In this document: positions 38,562 to 50,235 of the stretch, piece by piece
Numbering within the stretch: position 1 is the first letter of the stretch
Layout of the letters: every line of letters starts with the position of its first letter
Position numbers and translations under genes: made by a program
Origin: Polytrichum commune
Taxonomy: Eukaryota; Streptophyta; Polytrichopsida; Polytrichales; Polytrichaceae
Length of the DNA stretch: 64,000 nucleotides
NCBI GenBank assembly: GCA_950295325.1
Contig: OX485803.1
Span: 27,269,554-27,333,553 of the forward strand
Direction: 5' to 3'
The notes under the pieces: generated by a model
What the model was told of the DNA's origin: nothing
Databases searched by the model: none
What the model saw: the letters and a program-made list of their open reading frames with translations, nothing else

Positions 38562-40458
38562 GGGTTGGTTTACATTATGGACCATGAAGTCGTCCCAGAT
38601 CGTTGTAAGAGCTTTGATTGGTTGTTGAACTCGTCCCAGAACGACTTTGGTTTGCACCAAGGAAAAAATGGCAAAGTGACCATGGAGGTCGAGGTCCCCA
38701 AAAGACATATTGTAAGGCCTAATTAATACACTATCATGGCCCAACGGGTTTTTTGGTGAGATAGGCAAGAGAGGTGGTCTAGTAGGAAAAGGTAGGGGCC
38801 CATGGCAGAGAAATGCCATTATAATTTATTTTTAATGAATTTATTTTGGGGGCTTTATATACAACTCTTCCCACTAGGTGTGTCACGCACCTCTCCATGA
38901 GGAGTGCCCGAAACACCATGGGCACAAGGGGGACCCCGGAGTGACACCCAGGACTTGTGGCGCCATTGGTGAGAGGGCCCAAGTGATCCTAGTGTGGGTG
39001 AGGGCCCCGGGCGTTGGGAACGTCTCCCACCCACGGAGACTAGGAGGCACAAGGGTAAAGCCATGAGCTATGCGTAGCTCATGGCGTGGTGATTCTAGAA
39101 TGCTCAAGATCACCTTAATCGGAGGTGTGAGCTATGAGTTATGATAATTTGAGTGGGGCGCTGTCCCGGGACAGCGCCCTGGTACAGCAGTGCCTGGGAG
39201 TGATTCCCGGGACTGCTAAGGTTCAAACAGGCATAACTTCCTCAAACCTTGCCCGAATGAGGCAAGTGAGGAGTCCATCGGCATCTACGTGAAGCGTAGA
39301 TGAAGATGGAGTGGTTTCTTGTTAGCATCAGACATCATACAAGGAAGATATGATGGTCTGAAGCTGCTGGGGGCTTCTAGGCCCATCAACTAAGGGAAAA
39401 TGTCTACTTGGCCCCAACTCTTGGTAGAGAGACAAAAGGTTTCTTGACGGTGGGGTAGGGGCCCCGTGTAGAGTCCTATAGGCTTATATGGGTGAGGTGG
39501 TGTGGCCTCACCCACCCGAGGCCGAACGGCACGGCCTCCATGGGCTTTGGCCCAATGTGAGGCCATAGTTGCCTGGTATGGTTCGGGTTGTTGTAGTGTT
39601 GCTCTGGCAATGCGATGATCAACATAAGATTGGACTTCCATACATCTAAGAATTGGTTAACGATTGAGGGGTGAGTCCCGAAAGCAAAGTAGGAGGGTTG
39701 GTTCCCTCCTGTGAACTATAAGGTCCAGGGTAAGAGGAGCTAACCATTAGCATGGCGGAATGCGAAGGGTTAGCGCTCGTAACCTTTGCTAGAAATGAAA
39801 ATTGGCAAAATTATGAAGGGGGCTAGCAAGGGTTGCGACAAGGTGAGGCTCGCAAGGCACACTTTCTAGCATCTATATGATGTAATGAATCTTGAGAAGC
39901 AAGTCCGCCCTCTATATGCCTAGATCATATCATAGCCCATGAGACATACCATTTCTTCCATGGCCTACCCCTGAAACTTGCTCCCACGTGTTTCATCAAA
40001 CAATATGGGACATCTAGAACTCAAGAATTTGAGTACACATGGTGTAGCAGATTGCAAATAATGCTCAATGTACAACACAAGGTACATGTCACATGTAAAT
40101 TACATTGAACATGTACAAATTAAATTGCTCTTTTAAAAAAAAATGTTGTGAGAAGATTTGCAAGCCACATCTTCGACACATTTAACAAGAAGTGAATATC
40201 AGTAAAGCCCAAGAGAATGAGCAAACTTTTTTTTTTTTTTTCAAAAATGCCCTTTTCAAAAAAAAATCCGCTCATTCACTTTTTTGTGCACGGTCATTAT
40301 TCTTGGTCCACATTCGGTTTACACCTAGTGAGGGGCCCTAGGCTTTCAAAATTGATTTTATAAGAAGTCGGACCATGAAAGTTAGACCATGAACTCGGAC
40401 CATTGAAAAGGGCCCTCTTGCATGGTTCGACTTCATGGTCCATAGTGTAAATCGACCC
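38562..40458. mobile_element. PIF/Harbinger-like element, family A copy 3, interrupted by a solo LTR
   Basis: Begins GGGTTGGTTTACATTATGGA and ends TCCATAGTGTAAATCGACCC, flanked by TTA on both sides (38559-38561 and 40459-40461). The flanks of the internal insertion match copies 1 and 2 ('gtggtctagtaggaaaagg', 'gcccatgagacataccat', 'cacatcttcgacacatttaa'). The middle is occupied by a 960-bp LTR-like sequence at 38881-39840. Confidence 0.9.
38881..39840 (+). mobile_element. solo LTR nested in the family A element
   Basis: Starts TGTCACGCACC and ends GGTTGCGACA, the TG...CA layout and TGTCACG start common in plant Ty3/gypsy LTRs. It is flanked by the perfect 5-bp duplication AGGTG (38876-38880 and 39841-39845), as made by a retroviral-type integrase. 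It is clearly GC-richer than its surroundings. No second LTR or internal coding sequence follows, so the element was reduced by LTR-LTR recombination. Orientation is inferred only from the start motif. Confidence 0.88.
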
Positions 40459-41217
40459 TTAATATACTTACAAAGCTAGAATAAACAACACCCCGTACCT
40501 CATGTATATTTTGTAACCCCTAGGCGTAATTAATACCCCTTTTTGTGCACCCACGTGGGTCCATAGTTTTAACAATGAATGCCCTCCCGAGTTAGACAAA
40601 TTTTGCCCATGATCTTGCTATCAATCTACGGTATAAGGGAGTTTCCTTCTATGCAATCACCCGTCTTTCCAATTAACTTCGGAAGCTCCAAATGATGACT
40701 TAAAGTTGCATTTCCAAGCATTTTCAAATGATGACCTAAAAGCTGCCTCATGAATGGAGAGCACATCAATGTCAGCTACTCCGAGCTCAAATTATGTATA
40801 CCAATAGACCTATGATCTGTCTAGCAATGCCGCAAAATCATAGCACTATGGGAGCAATACTTTAAATTTTTGCTTTTTTTCATGAATATGAGAATTGTTA
40901 CAAGTTTTTGAAGCGGTAAAGTTAGGGTAACGCATAGTCGATCTATATGTTAACTCATAACTACTCATCTAAATGCTAATGCTTGGCTATAACAGTTGTC
41001 AAAACTCTTATGAGGGGAATCGATCTCAAGCCAGCACCACGTAAACCTTAACCTTTGTTCGCCTTAAAAATATAGATCTCATCCATGTCGGCATTACATG
41101 ACCCTAGTGAGCGGTTCAGTGGACATGGTCGACCCTGGATGGTCCGACCTTATCCTTCTTGAATGTGGCTCACAAGAATTCATCGTCAATGCACATTAAC
41201 TAGAGTACGGCCACCTA

Positions 41218-41540
41218 ATCTTGATCATGACCCCATCTGGAATCTATAGGGTGCCATAATTCTGATAAGGTTGAGACTGATTGCAGTAATTTCTTTTCGA
41301 GGTTCCAAGTTTCACGGTTTGTAAGGGTTAGTTTCCATGTAGGCTGCTTTGCCCAATTTTGAGTGTTAAAGTGAGGAGGAATTCATCTCATAATAAGCGG
41401 GTAATGATAGACTCTAGACATTGGTAATGTGTTTGGGCCAACTTTTGGCTTAAAAAAACCACATCAATTTCAATTTAAGGAATAAAATTACCAAAAAGAT
41501 TCCAATCCTCCTAATTTCGATCTTCCTACACAGGGAAAAT
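41218..41540. repeat. dispersed repeat pair member (with 48182-48500)
   Basis: Shared with 48182-48500 in the same order and orientation: 'ttgatcatgaccccat', 'gaatctata.ggt', 'agtg.taaagtgaggaggaat' and 'agactcta.acattggtaat'. No termini were identified. Confidence 0.65.
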
Positions 41541-42342
41541 TTACACCGCCTTTTACTTCTCCAAATTTGGTGCAGAATCTCTCAAGCGATCGATTATGGG
41601 CGCCTCTACTCTAAATATTCTTGTAATCATTCGAGGCTAACCAAATGAAGTGGGATGAGACAATTGGGGTTACACTACAAGTCACGAAGGCCATTATACT
41701 TCATAATAACATGCCAACTCAAATGCCGCACTTATTGAGAAGGAATGTGGATGGACTGAAACTTGTTAAATGTATGGATCTCTCTCTCTCTCTCTCTACT
41801 TGGAGGTGTTCATAAGAATACTCGCCCACTACTTATTGACCATTAAAAAACGACTGAAAACATACATTTAAGACAAGGCCATTTGGTCCATCAAGGCCAT
41901 TGATTGACTGTCAATTTGGCACCATATTATTGTTGACAAAGTTTACACAATGCTCAAGGGTGAAGGAAGGGTGTTGGGGCTTTAATTATTAGCACAGCCA
42001 AGCGATTGGTCACCACCACTTTCCCCTATGTTTCGTGGCTCCTATGTATGAATGCCACCACTAAAGGAATGTCACATGCACCATCCCCACTCATTAAGGC
42101 ATAATCTACCTTAAGCTTTGTGTGTCACTAATGTGCTTGTTATGTCCACATGTGAGACTCTCTCGTTCTCGCTTAATAAAGGATAACACATATCTCACTT
42201 GGTTGATTAAGGCTCAATGTACTCTTTTTCGTTTATTTGATATTCTTGTTTCAAATGAAACCGAGCCCGCTTAACTCCCCTTTAACACCTAGCTCCACAC
42301 GTCCCCACGTCCCCACGGGATCCTCCGTCCCTCCCAAGAATG

Positions 42343-42366
42343 AGGGTTTAGGGTTTAGGGTTTGGG
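42343..42366. repeat. short interstitial telomere-like run
   Basis: Three adjacent GGGTTTA/GGGTTTG units, the plant telomere heptamer. The run is too short to imply a former chromosome end, but it supports plant origin. Confidence 0.6.
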
Positions 42367-43509
42367 AGGGCACCTTCCCCCAAACCAATGTTCTTTTTGG
42401 TTCAAAAATAGAAAGCCAAGCACGACAAAAGTAGGGGTCATGGCATCCAACAATGCTAGTAACTTACACGGCACATGAGGTTGCACAAAAATGGTACAAA
42501 CCCTAAGAGCACACAACGACATGTCTAGCTAATGGAAAATCCAATATACATACATCACATGGGAACATGAACTTAGCTTGTGAGGTGATGATGATATGTT
42601 CAATCGACTTCATGGCACCTGAGGCTATACGTACAAAGTGGAATGGAATCATCCAATAAAAATCATCAATAGACACGCAATTTGGATATTGGGACATTGC
42701 CTATGCATACCAAACAATTGAAACACCCCATAAAGCTAAGACAATGAAGGGTATGGTCCCCCCCTTTCACATGTCTCCTTTGTATCTCATGCTCACATGG
42801 CTTTCGGTGATCGATGGCAAATTAAAATGGGAATGTGTTGATCATCCACTACTATTGTGTTGTATTTGTGTTTTGCATTTCAACATCTTAGCTCATAGAT
42901 TTGGGGAAACGGGTAGGAGATTGAGATTGTGGTTCACTCTTGCATTCATCCCAACCCAACCACGTAGAATTTGCATCAAAAAATCACTCCGAATGGTCAG
43001 AAGACTAGGTCATTATGTTGAAGCTATCAAGAAAATTGATAATATGCAAATTGCCTACCATAGAGTTGTTTGAGAGAATGTGCACTTGGTACATTTGAAA
43101 CATACAAAGAAGGTCGATAGTAAGTATGACATAATCCTATTATGTGAGGGCTACATGCACATGCAAGGGATTAAATGCTTGATTTTTAAAGGTCCATCGG
43201 GGCATGAGTTTAACCTCCAAATCGGTCTTTGAAGACATATTAGAAGCAAATAATGCCTTGGTTGCAAGGTTTTGAAAGTTTTACAAGAAAAGAACCTCTA
43301 GTCCCAGTTATTTTTTTAAAAAAAGATTCAACGATTGTCCTAGGAAGAACCAACAAAAACTAGCAGCATTTTAGAAGGTTATTTGATTGGGTTTTGATTT
43401 TATGAGAACCAGGGTTATAAATCAAATCCGGTTATTTGAAAATGTGAGAACCACAATTATAAAATTAAAGAAGCGGCTCGATAACTAGCGAGGGTTTGGT
43501 GCAATCTTA

Positions 43510-43968
43510 GGCCTACTTTATACATGGCTTGGGGCCAACCCCATTCTCAAGCATTGAGCCCTCGATTTGGCCCAACTTTATCAACTTTTTTCAGGCTCAA
43601 CCTTGTCATATGTAAAGTGTCGAGGCCCAATTTTAGGTCACGATGTTCTTGAAGGGAAAGTTTTAGTGATGCGATTCAACCTTCCATGGATCGACGGTAG
43701 AGATGTTCATTATCCAATGCATGAGCCCAACTGGACCATGTTGGACCTGCGGCCCGCAAAAAACCTCGTCTTGGTTTTTTTTTTAACCAGCCCGAAGATT
43801 TGACACCACATGAGATCACCAATGTTCAACCCCAACCTTGATATAAGGCCCAACCCTAATAATAAACTCTTGGACCAGATTCAATGAAACCGAACAATCC
43901 TATTGGACCAAATTTTTAGAGTTCGGATTGGCCCTCAATCCGGCCCCAAATACTGTATAAAGTGGGCC
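43510..43968. mobile_element. Tourist-like MITE (GGCCTACTTTATACA termini)
   Basis: Begins GGCCTACTTTATACATGG and ends CTGTATAAAGTGGGCC, an inverted repeat with few mismatches that extends to the GGGGCC word on both sides. TTA flanks it on the left (43507-43509) and right (43969-43971). Its coding frame (43567-43803) is not recognisable. Confidence 0.8.
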
Positions 43969-44056
43969 TTATAATACCCACCCAACACTGGTCCAGAAGT
44001 CACCCCTACCAAAGGCCAAGTGGCTGATGGTATTCACTGGAGAGGGTCATGTGTAA

Positions 44057-44573
44057 GGGCATCTGTAGTGGATCTAGGTAAAGCTCACTGCAAACCAAAA
44101 CCTATCTTTTGACTGACCTAAAATTAGAAACTGAAATTACCATCATTAGAAGCACACCTAAATAAACGTGAGATATTTCTCAAGAAAAAAGAATTGTAAA
44201 AATTTGACGTAGGTGAAATCCCTCATTGAAAACACCACATTTTCAAAATTTAGAGGGAGTGCACCAAATCTTGCTTTAAAATGGAAAGATCCTCCCACAC
44301 TCCCTCCAAATTTTTGACATTTAGAGGGAGTGTGGGAGGATCTTTCCATTTTTAAGCAAGATTTGGTGCACTCCCTCTAAATTTTGAAAATGTGGTGTTT
44401 TCAATGAGGGATTTCACCTACGTCAAATTTTTACAATTCTTTTTTCTTGAGAAATATCTCACGTTTATTTAGGTGTGCTTCTAATGATGGTAATTTCAGT
44501 TTCTAATTTTAGGTCAGTCAAAAGATAGGTTTTGGTTTGCAGTGAGCTTTACCTAGATCCACTACAGATGCCC
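44057..44573. mobile_element. near-perfect foldback MITE (GGGCATCTGTAGTGG)
   Basis: The 517-bp element is an almost perfect palindrome: arms of about 250 bp meet around 44310-44322. It starts GGGCATCTGTAGTGGATCTA and ends as the exact reverse complement. TAA lies on both sides (44054-44056 and 44574-44576). GGGCATCT-type termini with a 3-bp TAA duplication fit PIF/Harbinger-derived MITEs. The very low arm divergence suggests recent formation or gene conversion between arms. If transcribed it would give a long hairpin RNA. Confidence 0.93.
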
Positions 44574-44802
44574 TAAGAGGCTTCGGCTGTCGGTTTTTAT
44601 TTTTTATTTTTTATTTTTCATTTTTATGACACGAATGAAGGGCCTCATAATCATTCCCCCGCAAAGGTACGATGTGCATAAGATTTCATCGGGATTCAAT
44701 GCACTTCCTGCATTATACACTTGCCTTTATCACAAACCCAAGTTCGTACCATAGGCGCATGTGAATTTCGACAATTATTCACCCGTGGCAAAAGTGACTA
44801 TC

Positions 44803-44835
44803 GAGAAGAAGAAGAAGAAGAAGAAGAAGAGGAGG
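44803..44835. repeat. (GAA)n/(GAG)n microsatellite
   Basis: Nine or so GAA units passing into GAGGAGGAG. Confidence 0.9.
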
Positions 44836-44954
44836 AGCTACTATGGTCTCCAAAGGAGGTCGGAGTGAATAGAGTGTTTGTTCGTAAAACATCCTTGGTC
44901 ATGACCTAGGGACCATGGCGTTGGATGTGAAACTACTTCACCTCTCGTTCTTAT

Positions 44955-45071
44955 GGATGCAACACTGGGACTTCTCGGGAGGTCACCCATCCCAGTATTA
45001 TTCCGGCCCAAAGGCACTTGACTTCAGAGTTCTGATGGGATTTGGTGAAGTAGCCTTGGTGTGACTGCATG
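44955..45071 (-). rRNA. 5S rRNA-derived sequence (pseudogene or 5S-bearing retroelement)
   Basis: On the minus strand the order is that of plant 5S rRNA: 'cccatcagaactc' (loop A/helix region), 'agtcaagtgcctttgg' (box A position), 'aataatactgggatgggtga' (intermediate element plus box C) and 'cctcccgagaagtcc', then 'gttgcat' at the 3' end. Substitutions throughout, mainly at the 5' end, argue against a functional rRNA gene. Only one copy is seen, not a 5S array. It could be a dispersed pseudogene, a 5S-derived SINE, or a solo LTR of a Cassandra-type TRIM, which carries a 5S domain. No convincing LTR ends were identified. Confidence 0.8.
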
Positions 45072-46228
45072 ACTATCAAATTAGAACATATCGCAAATTG
45101 CAAGTGATTAAATGCATTTCAAGTCAATGATGTAGTATTTGCTCTAGAATGTCCTTTCCGGTTTAAAATCTTTTGCATAACGAACTTGAAACCCCTCAGA
45201 TGTTGTTGGGCTCAACATCCACCTACATCTATGCCTCATATGATCACTTGGGTTATAGGAATTGTGACCATTTAGTTCGGGGTTTTTGATTGGATTTCAA
45301 ACATATTTAGATTGTTCAAATTTTGATAATGTCTCCATAAGAAGTGGTCATGCCATTCTAGGCATTCCACTCTTTATTCATGGAACTTGGTACATGTAAC
45401 CACAACGATGTTGAAGATGTTCAAATGTAGTCTCATTTTCTGGACCACTTTGGGACCACTTTCATATATCCAACAAAATCCTCATGGCCAAAGTTTCAAA
45501 CACAAGACTTACTTGTTTGAATGTTTTAAACTATTTCTTTCATGCATCATTTGATGCATGAGCGTGACTTTAAAATGCTATCCCAAGCACATGTGACTCT
45601 ATCAAAAACATGTATTTTTGGTTGCTTTTGGAACTTATGTTTGTACTTATTAGAGCACCCACCAAGCATCCCAATCAACTTCAAGGTAACACTTCTTTTA
45701 TAACCAATACACCTACTTCATATCCACTACTACCCTACCAAAAGTACAAAGCTCATAATTACATGCACCCAAAAGCCAAAAAAACACCAATTAAAGACCA
45801 CTACTTACAAAAAGATCCCTAAGCCCTTACCAACTCGATACCAAAAGAGACCACCTTTGACATGAGGCCATACCCCTTGTCCCTTAGCCATGCTTGGCAT
45901 AAATCAACCTTGAGTTTACATTCCACTTTGTGGCTTTGATCAAGGGGGAAATTTCTCCATCCACGGTTGGCATCATCCATCTTCATCAAAGATCCCGACA
46001 CACAAACAATCACAAACAATCACAAACAAATTATCGACATTCTTCCATGTTCAATTTTTCAAGAAGCTAATCCAACGCCGAAGTTGGTATGATCTAGACA
46101 AATCCCAAGGGCCGGGAGTCTTCTACCCGGAGGAGCTAGGCTTACCAAATGAGGGTTGTGTTCTAGGAAAAAATTCCTCTTCCCTAATACTTAAACATCA
46201 CTTGAGGCACCAAATGGTTATGGGAACT
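45072..46228. other. intergenic, no gene recognised
   Basis: No coding or repeat structure that I can define. If the 5S-like segment belongs to a TRIM, part of this stretch may be its LTR. Confidence 0.35.
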
Positions 46229-46760
46229 AAACGTGCCCATTATAATAGGGCCACGTGCCTTACACCTATACAAAGACGATAAGGGTGTCCTTACCATCTT
46301 CCATTTTGGTCCAAACATATTATGAACACACACGCTAGTCCAAAACCCATATGCAACGAACTTTAATATCATGGGTTACGTTCTAGGAACGTGAAATATG
46401 TTCTTGGGAAGTTTTCCTCTTTCCCAACCTTGGAACACCACCTCAAATGGTTACCATAGAGGACTCTCTAGTCCAATAGAAACACAACTATTCTTCCTTC
46501 AATTGGTGCCACGTGTCAATCACACATTGGTTGAGACATGTTGAATCCCACCTGGAAACTACATTCCGACACGAGTAAAGATGTAATAACTTAGAGCACC
46601 CTCTACGATAAGTGAAGTTGGAATCGCCCATTAAAGGGCCACACACCCTATACAAAACAAGGGTGTACTTGCCATCTTGCACTTTGGCCCAGACGGGCCA
46701 TGAATGAACACACACACACACACTCACTGGGGGCCGAAACTCGTGTGCAGTGAACTTTAG
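46229..46760. repeat. diverged direct repeat, two units
   Basis: The first unit (about 46229-46362) and second (about 46628-46760) share 'gcccatta.a.agggccac', 'ccta.acaaa', 'aagggtgt.cttgccatctt' and 'catgaa.gaacacacac', spaced by 400 bp. This could be two LTR remnants or a duplication. The second unit ends in a CA microsatellite at 46709-46724. Confidence 0.6.
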
Positions 46761-46839
46761 TTTACTTACAATAGCAGTGCTGCCAGGCCCCTGAGCTCCA
46801 TTTGAAGTTCAATCACACCCGGCTAGATGACTGCCCGAG

Positions 46840-47345
46840 GGGCCACTTCACACACGAGCCAAGAGCCGTGACCATGAAATTGTGAGAGCCCAAAAGAACG
46901 CGTCCAAATACCTGTCCCAACACACCCCCAAAATCGTGTAAAGTGGTCACGAACCCCCAAGCGTAGTGTGAGGTCATACGTGACTGGGCCCTCAACCAGT
47001 TGCTACTTCAATGAATTTCTATTCACGCGGGTCCTCACACACAAGAAAACAGAATAAACCAACGGTTGTGAGCGTTTGGAGTGTCACGGTCTCCCGGTGG
47101 TTTTGTGTTAGGCCTACCTCCAGGAGACGGTTTTTGAAACCACTCCAAGTGACCGTGAAACACGATCCATTCGATGCCATGTAGGAATCCATGTAGACTT
47201 TATGATCCATTGTGCATGGGCATACTTCGTTGGTCCCTCGAGCGGAGTGTGAAGCGTGAACTTGGACCTGCTCTGCCCTTTCCACCAACGAGAGTGCTTG
47301 AAGTGTGAATGGTCACGGGCTCTCAGTCTCGTGTGTGAAGTGGCC
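46840..47345. mobile_element. Harbinger-like family C element, compact copy
   Basis: Starts GGGCCACTTCACACACGAG and ends CTCGTGTGTGAAGTGGCC. Internal sequence is the reverse complement of the outer parts of 20781-22336 ('atggattcctacatggcatc', 'ggaggtaggcc'). It lacks the middle insertion of that copy, so it shows the original element size of about 0.5 kb. A 3-bp duplication is not visible; the right end is damaged by one base change or loss. Confidence 0.8.
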
Positions 47346-47739
47346 GCCTGAGTGAGTTCCGTTCTGTTTGTGTGTCAGAATTGGAGGCCCGTTCTGGCTT
47401 AGCCAGGCTAGTCGAATGGAAATGGGTTTGTTGACTTGATATGGGGGGAGCCCCAGGAGTGACACGAGTGAGTGACAGGAGTGAGTGACGGGCGTATTCG
47501 ATCGCGTCCCAGATCAAGTGACTCCAAGGGCCAGGGGCCCAGGGGGAAATAGGTATAAGTTATTCAACCGATCTTGAAGGTGGGACTCCTGCTGGCACAG
47601 CTCAAGAAACGTGGGCAGGCATGGGGACATGATAAATGCTCACGAAATCGTCTTATGATCAGCCTAAACACATTCCAACAACCTCCGCTTCCCATTACTA
47701 TTGTGGCAGCTCGCTCAGTCACAGCCAGTGATTGGGGAG

Positions 47740-47945
47740 ATTTTTGGGCATAACCGGTTCAGTCCGACTAGTGTTTGCAAGTCCGACCGGTTACATGTTG
47801 ACGACATTCTCTGGTTTTCCTTTTATTCTACTATATATTCCTCTTAAATGATCGGTAATTTTCCGGCAGTCTTGAACTTCAACCGGTTATTTCTCAAACT
47901 CAACCGGTTCATTTGTAACCAACTGCCGGTTCTCCCTGATCATTG
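47740..47945. repeat. ccggtt-rich repeat (family D), half copy
   Basis: About 205 bp related to the right half of the foldback at 49883-50235 and to 63765-63955. Shared order: 'tttttgggca', 'ggttacatgttgac', 'gatcggtaattttcc', 'aacttcaaccggttatttct' and 'ggttcat.tgtaac'. Confidence 0.75.
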
Positions 47946-48181
47946 GTCACATGTGTGATACTACCGTAGGTCATAGGTGATAAGCGGGCTCGGTTGTGTC
48001 GCAAATTGGTTTGAGACCGGAGCAAAGTGCCACATGTCAGTTCTAGATTGGTCGGGCGATCGAGAAAGTGTCATGGGTCACCTTGCGAAAAGAAGCATTT
48101 CGGTATCAAAGGGTGTTGAACATGCTTGTCACCAATGGATGGAAAGAGAATGGGTCGTAGATAGAGAGTAGAGGTGGTTGT

Positions 48182-48500
48182 TCTTGATCACGACCCCATT
48201 GGCAATCTATACGGTACTGGAATTTTGGTCACGCCGGAAGGGAACCAAGAATGTCATGACACACGTCTTGGTTTTGAGTGCTAAAGTGAGGAGGAATGAG
48301 CGGTTATGGCAGACTCTACACATTGGTAATATGTTTAGGCATTAAAAAAACAACATGGGTGACTTTGTGTTTATTCTCATAAAAACTGGGGTTTGGGACT
48401 ACACCCTAATTTCCGTAATATCAGCCTCCTCGATGTCACTCCCTCTCTTATATCTCCAAACCCTAGGGAACGGATGCTCTTAGTTTAAATCTCCCTCCTT
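48182..48500. repeat. dispersed repeat pair member (with 41218-41540)
   Basis: See the partner at 41218-41540. Shared words include 'ttgatcacgaccccat' and 'agtgctaaagtgaggaggaa'. Unclassified. Confidence 0.65.
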
Positions 48501-49493
48501 GTTGTTACAATTCCCTCCCAACTATGATGGATTTGACATTAAATTAAACCACCAAAGAAATCAAACCACATGCTCGCACACATCCCGTTGTCATCCTTGT
48601 AAATATTGTCATTATCGCAACGTTGACTTTGTGTTATTCCATAATGATACATGCAAACACTAATTCTTTATTATCACTCATTCATGCTACCATACCTCCT
48701 TAATAAGTGAGAAGTGTTCCAGCTCATTTGTGGGAGGGGGGGCTTTGAGTTTCCGGGGGCTGAGTGGGACTTGCCGACCCCTTATAGAACCGCCACGGTG
48801 CTGGCAGCAGCAGAGGCTCCATGAAGAAGGTATATAAGTTTTTTTTCTCTTCGAAGGACCCTAACTGTACTTGCCGACCTTTAAAATAAAAAAATCAAAG
48901 TATCCCGTTAGTCAGTGTTTGCTGACATGGTTTTAAGTGCTAGCTCCTATATATGTCTGATTTTCTTTTTTTGCACACCTCCTTGCTAGTTAGTGATTCT
49001 CCCAGATAAAATCAAGAGTCGAGTTACGATCACTTGCACTTTGGTTGCCACATTGGTGGCATGATATTAGGGAGGTGAGACTGTAAACCCCTAGTTTCAT
49101 CCTCTTCACTTTACAAATAACCCTTACGGCCCACAGACCTTTCCTTTCCTTTTTCCTTTCCTTACTGCCATGCATGCAGCGGGTGTGGTAATGCCAACTT
49201 GCACCAAGTCATCTGACACAGTGCGTAAACTAACTTAGCTAACTTCCTGCTTGCAATTCCTTTGTGCCCAAATGTCCGTATCCCCAGTCTCCACCTCCCT
49301 CACCGCAATCTCCCCAGCCGGCAGCAGTTTCCATATTGGGAGGAGGGAGGTGCCTTAAATTACTGCCACTTCTCCACCCTCCCACCTCCCTAGCTACCTA
49401 CTCCCTCCCTACATTCTGCTACACTACTCCTAACATATGCTTTAACATGTACTTAACTCCCATGAACGGGGAGAATCGCTCGCTCGGCTGCTA
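48501..49493. other. intergenic, no gene recognised
   Basis: Includes CCTCC-rich low-complexity sequence around 49285-49410. No domain or splice structure was recognised. Confidence 0.4.
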
Positions 49494-49880
49494 CACTAAA
49501 TATTATGATATTTCGGTGTCACCGATTCGAATCGTCTTTGCTCATTACTACTTGTGAACCCTGCTTTAGTGCGATCACCAACGCTACATGCGAACCCGAC
49601 ATTATTTGTCATTCCTCGTAATTTTTTTGTGGGATTGTAGATTTACAGTGTTGCAAGTACTGTCACTTACCAAGTGATTTTTCATGCAAATTTCAATCAT
49701 CCATGACAATAACTACTCGTCACAAGTTGTTGACAAGAGAAGGGTAGGGTTTTGGCCAATGGATGATGAACTCATCCACCATTCACGACAGTATTTGTTC
49801 ACTTAGTCATAAGAAGTGGTGTCTGAAAAATCACCGTTGTGACGTTAAATACCATATGACACTAAATATCATATTTAGTG
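49494..49880. mobile_element. CACTAAAT MITE (family E)
   Basis: A 387-bp copy beginning CACTAAATATTATGATATTT and ending ATATCATATTTAGTG with TA on both sides (49492-49493 and 49881-49882). It is homologous throughout to 22652-23024. The next base but two starts another foldback element. Confidence 0.9.
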
Positions 49881-49882
49881 TA

Positions 49883-50235
49883 GTTACAGATGAACTGGTT
49901 GGTTGAGTTTGAGAAATAACCGGTTGATGTTCAAGCCTTCAGTGAAATTACCCATCATTTTTGAAGGAATTTAGAGGACTCATATACTCCAATCTACTAA
50001 GAAGAGAAACTTAAAGATGTCAACGTGCAACTGGTTCAACTTGGAAACACTAGGATATCAACCGATTGTGCCCAAAAACTCTCCTCGGACCAGTTACATG
50101 TTGACATCCTTCGGTACATTTTCCTTTATTAAATTGGGGTATTTTCCATAAATTCCTCTAAAAAGATCGGTAATTTTCCTGCAGTCTTGGAACTTCAACC
50201 GCTTATTTCTCAAACTCAACTGGTTCATCTGTAAC
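49883..50235. mobile_element. ccggtt foldback element (family D), full inverted repeat
   Basis: Begins GTTACAGATGAACTGGTT and ends with the matching reverse complement. The whole 353 bp is a diverged palindrome whose arms share 'gagtttgagaaataa.cggttga', 'gaaatta' and 'gatgtcaac.tg.aactgg'. It abuts the family E element with no intervening sequence beyond its TA. I could not define a duplication. The copies at 47740 and 63765 represent one arm only. Confidence 0.8.

Larger units (their letters stand above)
40462..43506. other. intergenic with repeat traces
   Basis: The piece at about 41218-41540 is related to 48182-48500 (listed separately). A TC microsatellite lies at about 41780-41798. Short frames such as 42744-43073 match no known domain. 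Confidence 0.4.

Noticed and set aside
42343-42366. Telomere or former chromosome end
   Set aside because: Only three heptamers; chance or a small repair insertion is more likely.
42744-43073. 109-codon open frame
   Set aside because: No domain, no conserved motif, and surrounding sequence is AT-rich intergenic DNA.
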